Source of the DNA: Methylocystis heyeri
GTDB taxonomy: Bacteria; Pseudomonadota; Alphaproteobacteria; Rhizobiales; Beijerinckiaceae
Length of the DNA stretch: 64,000 bases
Assembly: GCF_004802635.2 (NCBI RefSeq)
Contig: NZ_CP046052.1
Span: 3,673,501-3,737,500, forward strand
Direction of reading: 5' to 3'
Of the stretch, positions 48,695 to 59,458 are shown one piece after another. Under the pieces are notes generated by a model that saw only the letters and a list, made by a program, of their open reading frames with translations, did no database searches and was not told where the DNA came from. Positions within the stretch are counted from its first letter, which is position 1. Every line of letters starts with the position of its first letter. Position numbers and translations under genes: made by a program.

Positions 48695-49942
48695 ATGGCC
48701 AAAGCCGCTCCGGTTTCGCCGCTCGCGCCCAAGAGCATTCCCGAGATTCCGCCGATCGAAGGCGTCCGCTTCGCCGCGGGCGAGGCCGGCGTGCGCTACA
48801 AGGGCCGCACCGACGTGATGCTGGCGCTGCTCGACGAAGGATCGCGCGTCGCGGGCGTGTTCACGAAATCGAAATGCTCCTCGGCTCCCGTCGACTGGTG
48901 CAGGGCCCGGGTCGGGAGCGGCAAGGCCAGGGCGGTGCTGGTGAACTCCGGCAACGCCAACGCCTTCACGGGCAAGGCCGGCAAGGACGCGGTCAAGCTT
49001 TCGGCCAAGCTCGCCGCGGCTGCGGCCGGCGTGCCCGAACGCCAGGTTTTCCTGGCCTCGACCGGCGTCATCGGCGAACCTCTCGACGCTTCCAAGTTCG
49101 AGCCGGTTCTACCCAAACTCGTCGCCAAGGCTGAGCCCGAAGGCTGGTTGGAGGCCGCCCGGGCGATCATGACGACCGACACCTATCCCAAGCTTTCGAC
49201 GCGCACCGCGAAAATCGACGGCATAGAGACGCGCATTGCGGGTTTCGCAAAAGGGGCGGGAATGATCGCGCCCGACATGGCGACCATGCTCGCTTTCGTT
49301 TTCACCGACGCCGCGATCGGTTCGGAGGCGTTGCAGACCCTGCTGTCCCGCTCGGTGCGCGGCTCCTTCAACGCCATCACCGTGGACAGCGACACCTCCA
49401 CCTCGGACACCTTGCTCCTGTTCGCCACGGGCGCGGCGGCCCGGCGCGGCGCGCCGGAGATCGAGCGGGCCAGCGATCGCAGGCTGGCCGAGTTCCGCGC
49501 CGCCCTGGACGAGGTTCTGCTCGACCTCGCCCATCAGGTGGTGAAGGACGGGGAAGGCGCCCGCAAATTCGTGGAGATCATCGTCGACGGCGCCGAGAAC
49601 GACCGCGCGGCCAAACGGATCGCTTTGTCCATCGCCAATTCGCCGCTGGTGAAGACCGCCATCGCCGGGGAAGACGCCAATTGGGGCCGCGTCGTGATGG
49701 CGGTCGGCAAGGCCGGAGAACAGGCCGATCGCGATCGGCTTTCGATCTGGTTCGGCGATGTTCGCGTGGCTTATAAGGGCCTGCGCGATCCGTCCTACGA
49801 CGAAGCGGCGGTCTCCGAGATCATGAAGCGCCCCGAGATCAAGCTCCGGGTCGATCTCGCGCTCGGCGCGGGGTCCTCCACGGTCTGGACCTGCGATCTG
49901 ACCAAGGAATATGTCGCCATCAACGGGGACTATCGCAGCTAG
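48695..49942 (+). CDS. argJ: Bifunctional glutamate N-acetyltransferase / ornithine acetyltransferase
   Basis: ArgJ moves the acetyl group from N-acetylornithine to glutamate (fifth step, recycling) and can use acetyl-CoA. About 415 residues from ATG 48695 (ATG 48686 in frame but less likely). The self-cleavage site is intact: [20 protein letters not shown], in which the threonine of ATM becomes the N-terminal nucleophile of the beta chain. [19 protein letters not shown] and [17 protein letters not shown] are further motifs, and the C-terminus [15 protein letters not shown] is typical. Single gene, flanked by TetR and YchJ genes. Confidence 0.95.
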   Translation: MAKAAPVSPLAPKSIPEIPPIEGVRFAAGEAGVRYKGRTDVMLALLDEGSRVAGVFTKSKCSSAPVDWCRARVGSGKARAVLVNSGNANAFTGKAGKDAVKLSAKLAAAAAGVPERQVFLASTGVIGEPLDASKFEPVLPKLVAKAEPEGWLEAARAIMTTDTYPKLSTRTAKIDGIETRIAGFAKGAGMIAPDMATMLAFVFTDAAIGSEALQTLLSRSVRGSFNAITVDSDTSTSDTLLLFATGAAARRGAPEIERASDRRLAEFRAALDEVLLDLAHQVVKDGEGARKFVEIIVDGAENDRAAKRIALSIANSPLVKTAIAGEDANWGRVVMAVGKAGEQADRDRLSIWFGDVRVAYKGLRDPSYDEAAVSEIMKRPEIKLRVDLALGAGSSTVWTCDLTKEYVAINGDYRS

Positions 49943-50048
49943 CGAGAACCTCCAGTCTCCGCTCCGGCCCCACCGGCGCCCGGCGGGCGCCGGCCTCCGG
50001 GGGAGGCGGAGCAGCGCCGCGGGCCCCACAGGGCTGCGGCGCCAAAAA

Positions 50049-50570
50049 TCAGGCCGCGGCCCCGCAGCACTTTTTGTATTTCTTGCCGGAGCCGCAAGGA
50101 CAGGGATCGTTGCGGCCGGGCTGATGGCCTTTCACGATCGGCTCGGCCTTCCGCTTGGACTCTTCGAGGAAATACCAGCGTCCGTCCCCGGCGTCGAAGC
50201 GGAACAGCGAGCGTTCCCGGTGCGCCCGCGGCTCGCCCTCCATCACGAAATGGGCGACGAACTCGACATAGCCCTGCGCGTCGCCGGGCTGGCCCTCTTC
50301 GGTCGAGAGAATGTCGAGCCCGAGCCACTGCGATTGCGACGACCAGTGGGTCACCGCCTTGCGGTCGAAATCATATCGCGATTCCGGCGCCAGCGACTCG
50401 AGCAGAAAATCGATGTTGCCGAGGGCGAAGGCGCTGTAGCGCGCCCGCATCAGGGCTTCAGCCGTCGGCGCCGGGGCTCCGGCCTCGAGAATCGGCGCGC
50501 AGCATTGGGAATAGGGCTTCTGTTCCGCCGAACGGAGCCGGCAGGGGCAGGTCGTGTCGCTCATTTGCAC
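50049..50570 (-). CDS. YchJ family SEC-C motif protein
   Basis: 173 residues of the UPF0225/YchJ family. N-terminal zinc motif with [17 protein letters not shown], a middle NTF2-like region ([40 protein letters not shown]), and a C-terminal SEC-C motif [17 protein letters not shown] that binds zinc as in SecA. Start ATG 50570 or 50564. Convergent with argJ, divergent from secB. Function unproven; the SEC-C suggests protein-protein or SecB-related binding. Confidence 0.88.
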   Translation of the reverse strand: MQMSDTTCPCRLRSAEQKPYSQCCAPILEAGAPAPTAEALMRARYSAFALGNIDFLLESLAPESRYDFDRKAVTHWSSQSQWLGLDILSTEEGQPGDAQGYVEFVAHFVMEGEPRAHRERSLFRFDAGDGRWYFLEESKRKAEPIVKGHQPGRNDPCPCGSGKKYKKCCGAAA

Positions 50571-50796
50571 AATGGTCCAGTTGGTTGGCCGGGAATCATC
50601 CGGCGTCTTCTAAAGCCTTTTTTTGCGAAGTGGGAATCGGCGGGCGGCGTCGAGGCCTTCGCCGAGCCGCGGGCGCCTCTCCTTGTCGGGCCGGGGGAGA
50701 CGTGTTAGGCGAGCCCCGCGAAAAGGCGCGCCGCGCGCTTCGAAGGCGAAGCTCTTGACGGGACATCCCGAGCCGGCGCGAACCAGGAGTTTTCAA

Positions 50797-51279
50797 ATGG
50801 CGGAAGGTAACGGCAACAACGGCGCGGCGGAGCAGGCCTCTGGTCAGCCGTCCCTGAATGCCCTAGGGCAATATTTGAAGGATCTTTCCTTCGAGAATCC
50901 CAATGCGCCGCGTTCGCTGGGACCGAGGGAGACGGCTCCGAACATCGCCGTTCAGGTGAATGTGAACGCCAAGCAGCTGGCGCCGACCGACTTCGAAGTG
51001 TCGATCACGCTCGACGCGAAAGCGGACGCCGACGGCGAGGTCATCTTCAAGCTCGATGTCGACTACGCCGGGATTTTCCGCCTGACCAACATCCCGCAGG
51101 AACAGATTCATCCGATCGTGATGATCGAATGCCCGCGTCTCCTGTTCCCCTTCGTGCGGCAGATCGTTGCCGACGCCACCCGCGACGGCGGTTTCCCGCC
51201 CCTGTTCATCGACCCGATCGATTTCGTCGGGCTGTATCAGCAGAAGGCGGCGGCCGCGGCGAATCAGACCGCCAACTAA
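50797..51279 (+). CDS. secB: Protein-export chaperone SecB
   Basis: Tetrameric cytoplasmic chaperone that keeps preproteins unfolded and passes them to SecA. 160 residues from ATG 50797 (AGGAG upstream), normal for alphaproteobacteria; the open frame to 50623 is not coding. Motifs: LSFENPNAPRSLGPRETAPN, DFEVSITLDAKADADGEVIF, and IMIECPRLLFPFVR-type segment VMIECPRLLFPFVRQIVADA, then GGFPPLFIDPIDFVGLYQQK. Convergent with murI (overlapping ends). Confidence 0.95.
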   Translation: MAEGNGNNGAAEQASGQPSLNALGQYLKDLSFENPNAPRSLGPRETAPNIAVQVNVNAKQLAPTDFEVSITLDAKADADGEVIFKLDVDYAGIFRLTNIPQEQIHPIVMIECPRLLFPFVRQIVADATRDGGFPPLFIDPIDFVGLYQQKAAAAANQTAN

Positions 51280-52109
51280 GCCCCCGCGGCCTGCTCCAGA
51301 GCAGAGGCCGTGAGGCCGTAACGAGCCAACGCCGACGCCAATTCAGGTGTCGGCGTTTCGTTGCTGGTGAAACAGGCGCGGCGCGACAGGGGCTCGCCCG
51401 GGCGGGGCTCGCCGTCGCCGAGGCTTTGGCGCAGCATGTCGTCGACCCGGCGCGCGATGGCCGGGGCGGGATCGACCCAGGCCACCGGCCAGGGCGCGAG
51501 CCGTTCGAAACTGTCCGCAAGCAGCGGGTAATGGGTGCAGGCGAGGACCACCGCATCTGTGCGGGCGCCCTTTTTTTCCTGGAAGCAGGGCGCGATTTCC
51601 TGCGCGATCGCCTCGTCTTCGATTTTTTCGCCGCGCATCGCCTGTTCCGCGAGCCTCGCGAGTCGGCTCGACCCCACCAGATTGACCTCGCAATCGCCGG
51701 CGAATTCGCTGATCAGCTTCTGGGTGTAGTCGCGCGCCACAGTGCCGGGCGTCGCCAATACGGATATCATCCTGGAGCGGGACATCTGCGCCGCCGGCTT
51801 GACGGCCGGGACGGTCCCGACGAAAGGAAGCCGGGGCCAGCGCGCGCGCAGTTGCGGCAGCGCCAGCGTCGAAGCCGTGTTGCAGGCGACGGCGACGAGA
51901 TCGGGAGTTTCCCGTTCGATCAATCCTCCCACGACTCCGAGCACCCGCTCGATCAGCGCGCTTTCGCCCCATGAGCCGTAAGGGAACCCCGCGTCGTCCG
52001 CGCAATAGATATAATCGGCTTCGGGGCGGATCTTCGCGATCTCGCGAAAGACCGTGAGGCCTCCGAGGCCGGAGTCGAAAACGGCGATTTTGGGCGGACG
52101 GACGATCAC
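51276..52109 (-). CDS. murI: Glutamate racemase
   Basis: Makes D-glutamate for peptidoglycan. 277 residues from GTG 52109, chosen because IVRPPKIAVFDSGLGGLTVF is the family N-terminus; the frame remains open upstream to 52478 but crosses the rimP leader. Both catalytic cysteines are present in VAVACNTASTLALPQLR and VVLACTHYPLLADSFERL. DDAGFPYGSWGESALI is also conserved. Its stop overlaps the secB stop by four bases on the opposite strand. Confidence 0.92.
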   Translation of the reverse strand: MIVRPPKIAVFDSGLGGLTVFREIAKIRPEADYIYCADDAGFPYGSWGESALIERVLGVVGGLIERETPDLVAVACNTASTLALPQLRARWPRLPFVGTVPAVKPAAQMSRSRMISVLATPGTVARDYTQKLISEFAGDCEVNLVGSSRLARLAEQAMRGEKIEDEAIAQEIAPCFQEKKGARTDAVVLACTHYPLLADSFERLAPWPVAWVDPAPAIARRVDDMLRQSLGDGEPRPGEPLSRRACFTSNETPTPELASALARYGLTASALEQAAGA

Positions 52110-52239
52110 TGGCGTGGCGCTTTTCGAGATTCTGTGCTTAACCTTACCGGATAAGACAGGAGCGGGGCTTAAAAAAGACTTTGCGCTCCGGCTTTTGATC
52201 GTTGAGAGAAGGTCAAGTCTGATCCCGTTCAAACTGCCC

Positions 52240-52269
52240 TTGCGCCGGTCCCCCGCGCGGGTGTATAAG
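52240..52269 (+). promoter_or_regulatory. Predicted promoter of the rimP-nusA-infB operon
   Basis: TTGCGC (52240-52245), 18-bp spacer, TATAAG (52264-52269). It is about 130 bp before rimP and just upstream of a leader with a terminator-like hairpin. Divergent murI starts 131 bp to the left. Confidence 0.5.
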
Positions 52270-52313
52270 GCGCGAGTTTCCATCTCATAACGGTCGCCCT
52301 CACGGCGGTCGCC

Positions 52314-52352
52314 GGTTGAGAGTGGGTCCATCCGGACCCGCTCTTTTTTGTT
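52314..52352 (+). terminator. Leader terminator/attenuator upstream of rimP
   Basis: AGTGGGTCC-ATCC-GGACCCGCT hairpin followed by CTTTTTTG, about 45 bp before the rimP start and about 45 bp after the predicted transcription start. An intrinsic terminator between promoter and first gene suggests attenuation. NusA is known to autoregulate its operon in Escherichia coli, so feedback at this site is a reasonable idea. Confidence 0.6.
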
Positions 52353-52398
52353 TGGGATCAGGGCCTTCGCCTTGACCGTAACCTGAAGAAAGCCCGTC

Positions 52399-53154
52399 TT
52401 GACGCAAAACGCCGCCCCGATCGCCGCTCCGCTGGACGAGCCCCGTCTGGTCGCCGAGACCGGCCTCACGGCGCGCATCGCGGCGCTGGCGTCGCCGGTG
52501 CTGGAGCAACTGGGTTATAGGCTCGTCCGCGTGAGGCTCTCGGCCCAGAACGGCCAGACGCTCCAGATCATGGCCGAGAGGCCTGACGGGACCATGAATG
52601 TCGCCGATTGCGAGGCGGCGAGCCAGGCGCTGTCACCGGAACTCGACGTCGCCGACCCTATCTCGGGCGAATACAGGCTCGAGATTTCCTCCCCCGGGAT
52701 CGACCGCCCGCTGGTGCGGGTTTCGGATTTTCTCCGCGCCATAGGCCATGAGGCCAGGATCGAGCTGGTCCATGGGTTGGATGGGCGCAAGCGCTTTCGC
52801 GGCGAGATAAAGGCCGTCGAGGGAGAAGGGCGCGACGCCGTAGTGACGCTCGAGCGCAACGACGCCCGGGACGATGAAGAAAAGAGCGTTCGCCTGCCTT
52901 TGCGCGATCTCGACGAAGGCAAGCTGATGCTGACCGAGGCTTTGATACGCGCGTCGCTGCGCGCAGCCAAAGAAGCGCAGGAGACCGAGGCCGGCGGCGA
53001 GGAGGAGCAAGATTCCGAGCCGGCCGAGCGTCCGCGTCGCGGCCCCGGCCGTTTCGCCGTGAAGCCGAAGGCGGAAAAGCCCAAGCCGGTGGTTCCCGCC
53101 GGGGTTCAGACCCATTTCAAGAAGGGAGGCGGAGGGAGCCCTTCTCGCGGCTAG
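52399..53154 (+). CDS. rimP: Ribosome maturation factor RimP
   Basis: Needed for 30S subunit maturation; first gene of the nusA operon. 251 residues from TTG 52399. The core occupies residues 20-175 ([60 protein letters not shown]); the following ~75 residues are a charged tail ([20 protein letters not shown]) typical of alphaproteobacterial RimP. nusA follows 131 bp downstream. Confidence 0.93.
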   Translation: MTQNAAPIAAPLDEPRLVAETGLTARIAALASPVLEQLGYRLVRVRLSAQNGQTLQIMAERPDGTMNVADCEAASQALSPELDVADPISGEYRLEISSPGIDRPLVRVSDFLRAIGHEARIELVHGLDGRKRFRGEIKAVEGEGRDAVVTLERNDARDDEEKSVRLPLRDLDEGKLMLTEALIRASLRAAKEAQETEAGGEEEQDSEPAERPRRGPGRFAVKPKAEKPKPVVPAGVQTHFKKGGGGSPSRG

Positions 53155-53285
53155 CGTCATGTCCGATCCGAAAGGGTCGGCGGCAGGGATCAGCCGGCGA
53201 GAAACATTGCGCGTGACATATTATCCGGGGCGCAAACGCGTCCCGCCGCTAGCGAGCGCTCTTGCGCCGTAAGGAGACGACAAAA

Positions 53286-54896
53286 ATGGCCGTCAGCGCC
53301 AATCGACTGGAAATTTTGCAGATCGCGGACGCCGTAGCGCGCGAGAAGTCGATAGACCGTTCTATTGTCATCGCGTCCATGGAGGACGCGCTGCAAAAGG
53401 CGGCTCGCTCCCGTTACGGTCAGGAAACCGAGGTGCGCGCGGAGATCAATCCGCGCACCGGCGAGGTGCGATTTTCCCGGCTGATGCTGGTCGTGGATCA
53501 GGTGACCAACGACGCCACCCAGATCTCGCTCGAAGACGCCCGCAAGCGCAATCCGGCGGCGCAGCCCGGCGACTGGATTTCCGAGACCCTGCCGCCTTTC
53601 GATTTCGGGCGCATCGCGGCGCAGTCGGCCAAGCAGATCATCGTCCAGAAAGTGCGCGAGGCCGAGCGCGACCGCCAGTATGAGGAATTCAAGGACCGCA
53701 TCGGGGAAATCGTCAACGGCGTGGTCAAGCGCGTCGAATACGGCAATGTGATCATCGATCTCGGGCGCGGGGAAGGCGTCATCCGGCGCGACGAGATGAT
53801 CCCGCGCGAGACCTTCCGCCCGGGCGACCGCGTCCGCGCCTATGTCTATGACGTCAGGCGCGAGCAGCGCGGACCGCAGATATTCCTCTCGCGCACGCAT
53901 CCGCAGTTCATGGCCAAGCTGTTCAAGCAGGAAGTGCCGGAGATCTACGACGGGGTGATCGAGGTGAAGTCGGTGGCCCGGGACCCCGGCTCGCGCGCCA
54001 AGATCGCCGTCGTCTCCCGCGATTCCTCGATCGATCCGGTCGGCGCCTGCGTCGGCATGCGCGGCTCGCGCGTCCAGGCGGTGGTGGGAGAACTGCAGGG
54101 CGAGCGCATCGACATCATTCCGTGGTCGGCGGACGCCGCCACCTTCATCGTCAACGCGCTCCAGCCGGCCGAGGTCGTGAAGGTCGTGCTCGACGAGGAC
54201 TCCAACCGCATCGAGGTGGTGGTGCCGGACGATCAGCTGTCGCTGGCCATCGGCCGCCGCGGCCAGAACGTCCGCCTCGCTTCGCAATTGACCGGCTGGG
54301 ACATCGACATTCTCACCGAGGCGGAAGAATCCGAACGCCGCCAGAGAGAGTTCGAAGAACGCACGCGCGTGTTCATGAACGCCATCGACGTAGACGAAGT
54401 CGTGGGCCGGCTGCTCGCCTCGGAAGGGTTCAGCTCGGTCGAGGATCTCGCTTTCGTCGAACTCTCGGAGCTCGCCTCGATCGAGGGCTTCGACGAGGAC
54501 ACGGCGACGGAAATCCAGACCCGCGCCAAGAATTATCTCGATCGCGTGGAAGCCGAAAACGAAGCGCGCCGCAAGGAGCTCGGCGTCTCGGACGAGCTGC
54601 GCGAGATCGAGGGGATGACCTCGGAAATGCTCGTCAGGCTCGGCGAGAACGACGTCAGGACGATGGAGGATTTCGCGGGCTGCGTGCCCGACGATCTCGT
54701 CGGCTGGAGCGAGAAGAAAGACGGCGAGACCGTCAAGCACGAAGGTTTCTTCACCGGCGTCGATCTCTCTCGCGAGGACGCGGAAGCGATGATCATGGCC
54801 GCTCGCGTGCGGGTCGGCTGGATCGAAAATTCCGTCTCCCAGCCGCAGGAAGAAGGCGAAGAAGAAGGCGCAACGCAAGAGGCGGAACAGGATTGA
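53286..54896 (+). CDS. nusA: Transcription termination/antitermination protein NusA
   Basis: Binds RNA polymerase and nascent RNA; pausing, termination and antitermination. 536 residues from ATG 53286 (AAGGAGACGAC upstream). N-terminal domain [21 protein letters not shown]1 domain near residues 130-200 ([20 protein letters not shown]), KH1 with [22 protein letters not shown]2 with [20 protein letters not shown], and two C-terminal helix-hairpin-helix repeats (about residues 365-520). The TGA overlaps the ylxR start (TTGA). Confidence 0.96.
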   Translation: MAVSANRLEILQIADAVAREKSIDRSIVIASMEDALQKAARSRYGQETEVRAEINPRTGEVRFSRLMLVVDQVTNDATQISLEDARKRNPAAQPGDWISETLPPFDFGRIAAQSAKQIIVQKVREAERDRQYEEFKDRIGEIVNGVVKRVEYGNVIIDLGRGEGVIRRDEMIPRETFRPGDRVRAYVYDVRREQRGPQIFLSRTHPQFMAKLFKQEVPEIYDGVIEVKSVARDPGSRAKIAVVSRDSSIDPVGACVGMRGSRVQAVVGELQGERIDIIPWSADAATFIVNALQPAEVVKVVLDEDSNRIEVVVPDDQLSLAIGRRGQNVRLASQLTGWDIDILTEAEESERRQREFEERTRVFMNAIDVDEVVGRLLASEGFSSVEDLAFVELSELASIEGFDEDTATEIQTRAKNYLDRVEAENEARRKELGVSDELREIEGMTSEMLVRLGENDVRTMEDFAGCVPDDLVGWSEKKDGETVKHEGFFTGVDLSREDAEAMIMAARVRVGWIENSVSQPQEEGEEEGATQEAEQD

Positions 54897-55609
54897 CGAA
54901 ACAGGCGTCGCATCAGGAGCGGACTTGCATCATAACCCGCCGGCAGGACGCGCCGGAAGGGATGATCCGCTTCGTGCGCGCTCCTGACGGCACCGTGGCT
55001 CCGGACATCAGATCGCGGTTGCCCGGTCGCGGCGTCTGGGTCACCGCGAACGCCGGTCTCGTCGCCGAAGCCGCGCGCAAGCAGGCTTTTTCGCGTTCGC
55101 TCAAAACCAGGGCGGAGGCGTCGCCCGCGCTGGCCGAGGAGGTCGACAGGCTGCTCGAAGCCGACTGCCTCCAGATGCTGGCCATGGCGAACAAGGCCGG
55201 CGCTGCGGCGTTCGGATTCGGCAAAGTCGCCGCGGCCCTGGAGGGCGGCGAAATCGCCGTCCTGCTCGAAGCGGTCGACGGCGGCGAAGACGGACGCCGA
55301 AAACTCGCGCAAAGCGCGCGACGCGGCGAGGCCTCTACCGGAATATGTCCGAAAACGGTCTCAATTTTTACGTCGAACCAATTGGATTTGGCGTTCGGCC
55401 GCACAAATGTGATACATGCTGGGCTCGCGGCTGGGGGGCTCACGGACGCTTTTTTTTCCCGCGTCGCACGACTGGTCCGCTACAGGGCGGCGCCGGGCCG
55501 GATGGTCGACGAGGAACTTGGAAGCCGGCGGCGGTTGTGCGAAGACGACCGCGCCACTGAGAATTTGATGCGAATGGGTCAGCAGGACCCGGGATCGGAA
55601 ACTGAATGA
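54893..55609 (+). CDS. YlxR (DUF448) / L7Ae-like RNA-binding protein
   Basis: 238 residues from TTG 54893, overlapping the nusA stop. N-terminal DUF448/YlxR domain: [40 protein letters not shown] (GRGAW-type motif), KQAFSRSLK. The middle ([40 protein letters not shown]) is an L7Ae/L30e-like RNA-binding fold, giving the two-domain form usual in alphaproteobacteria. YlxR in Gram-positives is RnpM, an RNase P modulator; that role is not shown here. The infB ATG overlaps its stop. Confidence 0.88.
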   Translation: MTKQASHQERTCIITRRQDAPEGMIRFVRAPDGTVAPDIRSRLPGRGVWVTANAGLVAEAARKQAFSRSLKTRAEASPALAEEVDRLLEADCLQMLAMANKAGAAAFGFGKVAAALEGGEIAVLLEAVDGGEDGRRKLAQSARRGEASTGICPKTVSIFTSNQLDLAFGRTNVIHAGLAAGGLTDAFFSRVARLVRYRAAPGRMVDEELGSRRRLCEDDRATENLMRMGQQDPGSETE

Positions 55610-58284
55610 GCGAGAGCGAGAACAGCGGCGATAAAACCTTGACCGTGGCTCCGTCCAAGACGCTGCACCTCAAGCAGCGGCCGGCTGAGCAGGGCGGCAT
55701 GGTGCGCCAGAGCTTCTCCCACGGACGTTCCAAAGTGGTTGTCGTGGAGAAGGTGAAGCGCCGCGCCCCAGGACATGTTGAGACGAAACCGGCAGCCTCG
55801 CCCGTGGCCGCGCCTGCGCCTGCGCCCGCCGCGCCTCCTCCGCCAGCGCCGACGAGGCCTTCGGCTCCCGCAAGACAGGCAGAGCCCCGTTCCTCCCGCG
55901 GATCCGCCGGCGTCGTGCTGCGCGCCCTGACCGACGACGAACGCGAAGCCCGCGCACGCGCCCTGTCCGACGCCCGCACCCGCGAAGAGGAAGAACGCCG
56001 CCGCGCCGAAGCGGAAGCCAAGGCGCGCGCCGAACGGGAAGCGCGCGAAAAGGAAGAGCGCGCCGCCGCCGAAGCGCGCAAGCGCGAAGAGGAAGAGCGT
56101 CTGGCGCGCGAGGCCGAGGCCAAGCGCAAATCGGAAGAAGAAGCGCGCCGCCGGCTGGCCGGAGAGGCTCCCGCGCCTGCCGCGTCCCGTCCGGCCTCCG
56201 CTGCGCCGCGCCCGGCTTCGGCTGCGCCCCGCGCCGCCGCTCCCGGCCGTCCGGCCGAGACGGCCGTTCCGGCCGCCGGTCAGACCGAAGTCAGACGTCC
56301 TGCAACGCCTTCCCTTGCGCCTCGCCGTCCTGCTGCCGCTCCGATGGCGCCGCCTCCCGCGCGTCCTGCGCCGAGCCGCGGCGGCTTCAAGGACAGAGGC
56401 CGCCTGACCGTCACCACTGCGACTGCGGCTGGCGACGAGGAGCGCACCCGCTCCCACGCCGCATATGTTCGCCGCAACCAGCGCCTCATGAAAGGGCGCA
56501 TGGCGGAGCCCAAGGAGAAAATCACCCGGGAAGTCATTCTGCCGGAGACGATCACCATCCAGGAACTCGCCAACCGCATGTCCGAGCGGGGCGTGGACGT
56601 CATCCGCCTGCTGATGAAGCAGGGCGACATGCACAAGATCACCGATGTGATCGACGCCGACACCGCGCAGCTCGTGGCCGAGGAAATGGGCCACACGGTG
56701 AAGCGCGTCGCCGAGTCCGACGTCGAGGAAGGTCTGTTCGACGCACCCGACGCCGGCGAGGATCTGGTCGCGCGTCCGCCCGTCGTCACCATCATGGGAC
56801 ATGTCGACCACGGCAAGACCTCTCTGCTCGACGCCATCCGCCAGGCCAATGTGGTCGCGGGCGAAGCCGGCGGCATCACCCAGCACATCGGCGCCTATCA
56901 GGTGACGGCGCCGGGCGGCGCTCCCATCACCTTCATCGACACGCCCGGCCACGCCGCCTTCACGGCGATGCGCGCGCGCGGCGCCAAGGTGACCGACATC
57001 GTGGTGCTGGTGGTCGCGGCCGACGACGGCGTCATGCCGCAGACGATCGAAGCGATCCATCACGCCAAGGCGGCGCAGGTTCCGCTGATCGTCGCGATCA
57101 ACAAGATCGACAAGCCGGACGCCAAGCCCGAGCGGGTGCGGACCGAGCTGCTGCAGCACGAGGTCCAGGTCGAGAGCCTCGGCGGCGAAACCCTGGAGAT
57201 CGAAGTCTCCGCCAAGCAGAAACTCAATCTCGAAAAACTGCTCGAATTGATCGCCCTGCAGGCGGAAGTGCTCGATCTCAAGGCCAACCCGGTCCGTTCG
57301 GCCGAAGGCACCGTCATCGAGGCCCGTCTCGACAAGGGCCGGGGCCCCGTCGCGACCGTGCTGGTTCAGCGCGGCACGCTGCGGGTCGGCGATATCGTCG
57401 TCGCGGGATCGCAATGGGGCCGCGTGCGCGCGCTGCTGGACGACAAGGGCGCCGTTCGGCAGGACGCCGGCCCGTCCTTCCCGGTGGAGATCCTCGGATT
57501 TTCCGGGACGCCGGAGGCCGGCGACCGCGTCGCAGTGGTCGAAAGCGAGTCCCGCGCCCGCGAGATCACCGAATATCGCGAACGCCAGAAGCGCGAGAAG
57601 GCCGCCATCCGCGGCGGCTCCGGCCGCGGCTCGCTCAGCGACATGATGAGCCAACTCAAGACCCAGGGCCGCAAGGAGTTCCCCCTGGTCGTCAAGGGCG
57701 ACGTTCAGGGGTCGGTCGAGGCCATCATCTCGGCGCTCGAAAAGCTCAACACCGACGAGGTCGCGGCCCGAGTGGTCCACGCCGGCGTCGGCGGCATATC
57801 GGAGTCGGATATTTCGCTGGCCGAAGCTTCCGGCGCGGCCGTCATCGGGTTCAACGTCCGAGCCCATAAGGAAGCCCGCGAAGCTTCCGAGCGCGCCGGA
57901 ATCGAGATCCGCTACTACAACATCATCTACAATCTGGTGGATGACGTTAAGGCTGCGATGTCGGGCCTGCTCGCGCCGACCCTGCGCGAAACCATGCTGG
58001 GCAACGCCCTCATCCTGGAGGTGTTCGACATTTCCAAGGTGGGCAAGGTCGCCGGCTGCCGCGTCACCGACGGCCAGGTCGAGCGCGGCGCCAATGTCCG
58101 CCTGATCCGCGACAATGTCGTCGTCCACGAGGGCAAGCTCTCGACGCTGAAGCGCTTCAAGGACGAGGTCAAGGAAGTCGTGGTCGGCCAGGAATGCGGC
58201 ATGGCTTTCGAGAACTACCAGGACATGCGCCAGGGCGACGTCATCGAATGCTACCGCATCGAGGAGATCAAGCGGACGCTGTAA
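55606..58284 (+). CDS. infB: Translation initiation factor IF-2
   Basis: GTPase that brings initiator fMet-tRNA to the 30S subunit. 892 residues from ATG 55606 (four-base overlap with ylxR). A long low-complexity N-terminal region (about 300 residues, Ala/Pro and Arg/Glu coiled, including [20 protein letters not shown]) precedes the IF2_N segment ([20 protein letters not shown]). G domain: G1 [21 protein letters not shown]3 [10 protein letters not shown]4 AINKIDKP. Domains II-IV follow ([34 protein letters not shown] at the end). Confidence 0.97.
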   Translation: MSESENSGDKTLTVAPSKTLHLKQRPAEQGGMVRQSFSHGRSKVVVVEKVKRRAPGHVETKPAASPVAAPAPAPAAPPPPAPTRPSAPARQAEPRSSRGSAGVVLRALTDDEREARARALSDARTREEEERRRAEAEAKARAEREAREKEERAAAEARKREEEERLAREAEAKRKSEEEARRRLAGEAPAPAASRPASAAPRPASAAPRAAAPGRPAETAVPAAGQTEVRRPATPSLAPRRPAAAPMAPPPARPAPSRGGFKDRGRLTVTTATAAGDEERTRSHAAYVRRNQRLMKGRMAEPKEKITREVILPETITIQELANRMSERGVDVIRLLMKQGDMHKITDVIDADTAQLVAEEMGHTVKRVAESDVEEGLFDAPDAGEDLVARPPVVTIMGHVDHGKTSLLDAIRQANVVAGEAGGITQHIGAYQVTAPGGAPITFIDTPGHAAFTAMRARGAKVTDIVVLVVAADDGVMPQTIEAIHHAKAAQVPLIVAINKIDKPDAKPERVRTELLQHEVQVESLGGETLEIEVSAKQKLNLEKLLELIALQAEVLDLKANPVRSAEGTVIEARLDKGRGPVATVLVQRGTLRVGDIVVAGSQWGRVRALLDDKGAVRQDAGPSFPVEILGFSGTPEAGDRVAVVESESRAREITEYRERQKREKAAIRGGSGRGSLSDMMSQLKTQGRKEFPLVVKGDVQGSVEAIISALEKLNTDEVAARVVHAGVGGISESDISLAEASGAAVIGFNVRAHKEAREASERAGIEIRYYNIIYNLVDDVKAAMSGLLAPTLRETMLGNALILEVFDISKVGKVAGCRVTDGQVERGANVRLIRDNVVVHEGKLSTLKRFKDEVKEVVVGQECGMAFENYQDMRQGDVIECYRIEEIKRTL

Positions 58285-58383
58285 GGCCGAATTCCGCGCC
58301 ATTCGCGGACTGCCTCAACCGGATGACGAGAGTCGGGAGCAAAGCTCCCGGCTCGCGCCGCCATTTCTCGAAGCGAGACCATC

Positions 58384-58995
58384 ATGGGCTATTACACGCG
58401 GGTGCTGAGCAAGCGCGCCGATGCTCCCGGCTTTGACGAGTTGAGCCGTGTCCTGGCGGAAGCAGCTGAGGGCGCGACCCTCTCTGAAGAGGAAAGCGAG
58501 GGCGGCGTCTGGACCAGCCTGCTCTTGTCCACGCCCGACGGCGATCCGATCGCCGTGCTGGACCGCAACCCGGTCGCCGGCGACTCGCTCGGCGCGGAGG
58601 AAATTGGGGAGTTTTTCGAGGAGCTCGCGGGCTGCAAGCCGGCGAGCGGCGCGGCCTGGGTCTCCGAATATCTGAAATCGGTCAAGACGGTTTACGCCTT
58701 CCAGCATCTCTCCGGCGCCGACGAGGACGCCGGTTTCGAGGCGCTCCAATCCCTGCGGGCCCATATTTTCGGAGGGGGCGACGCGATCCTTCAAGCGGAC
58801 GGCGAGGGCTTCACCAATGAAGACGGCTACCAAATCGTCTGGCGGTTCGGCGAGACCGTGGACGGCCTATGGTGGATGGCCGTTCTCGAAAACGGCGAAT
58901 GGAAAACGTTCCAGATGGACCTTGGCGACGCCGATCATAGACAGGCCTTTCAGCAAGGCCGCATCCCTGCCGGCGCGCATTTAGGCGAGGCTTAA
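58384..58995 (+). CDS. Unknown protein between infB and rbfA
   Basis: 203 residues, acidic, soluble, starting [20 protein letters not shown]. No signal peptide. Middle: [60 protein letters not shown]; end: [37 protein letters not shown]. It sits 100 bp after infB and 7 bp before rbfA in the same direction, so it is probably in the translation operon. This is not a usual member of that operon. I do not recognise the family. Confidence 0.65.
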   Translation: MGYYTRVLSKRADAPGFDELSRVLAEAAEGATLSEEESEGGVWTSLLLSTPDGDPIAVLDRNPVAGDSLGAEEIGEFFEELAGCKPASGAAWVSEYLKSVKTVYAFQHLSGADEDAGFEALQSLRAHIFGGGDAILQADGEGFTNEDGYQIVWRFGETVDGLWWMAVLENGEWKTFQMDLGDADHRQAFQQGRIPAGAHLGEA

Positions 58996-59002
58996 TCCGA
59001 CC

Positions 59003-59458
59003 ATGTCCAGATCACATCACGCACACGGCGCTGAGCCGTCGCAGCGCATGCTGCGCGTCGCCGAACTCATTCGCCATTCGTCGGCCCAGATTTTCGCGCG
59101 CGGGGAAATCAACGATCCCGTGCTCGAAAAACACGTGGTTACCGTTTCGCGGGTGAAGATGAGCCCGGATCTGAAACTTGCGACAGTTTACGTCATGCCT
59201 CTCGGCGGAGCCGACGAGCCTGAAGTTCTGGCCGCGCTCGATCGGCACAGGAAATTCCTGCGCGGCGAGCTCGCGCATTTGGTCAATCTGAAATTCGCTC
59301 CCGAACTGCGTTTTCGCATCGACGACAGTTTCGACAACGTCTCGCGCATCGACGCTTTGCTGAGCTCCGAAAAAGTGCGTCGCGACTTGCTGTCCCGCGA
59401 AACCGAGACCCCCGGGGAAGGGGACGATGAACAAGAGGAAAACGGCTCGGCCAGATGA
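59003..59458 (+). CDS. rbfA: 30S ribosome-binding factor RbfA
   Basis: Cold-shock-linked 30S maturation factor binding near helix 1 of 16S rRNA. 151 residues: [60 protein letters not shown], then a short acidic tail that ends in the truB start (ATGA overlap). Confidence 0.94.
   Translation: MSRSHHAHGAEPSQRMLRVAELIRHSSAQIFARGEINDPVLEKHVVTVSRVKMSPDLKLATVYVMPLGGADEPEVLAALDRHRKFLRGELAHLVNLKFAPELRFRIDDSFDNVSRIDALLSSEKVRRDLLSRETETPGEGDDEQEENGSAR

Noticed and set aside
52264..52350. tRNA gene (metY) in front of rimP
   Set aside because: The GC-rich stems do not form a cloverleaf and there is no T-loop consensus TTCGA.
54122..54892. Upstream part of the ylxR frame
   Set aside because: Arg-rich alternate reading of nusA; the coupled TTG at 54893 is the sensible start.
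55579..58302. 907-residue minus-strand frame over infB
   Set aside because: Antisense shadow of infB; long only because of high GC and codon bias.
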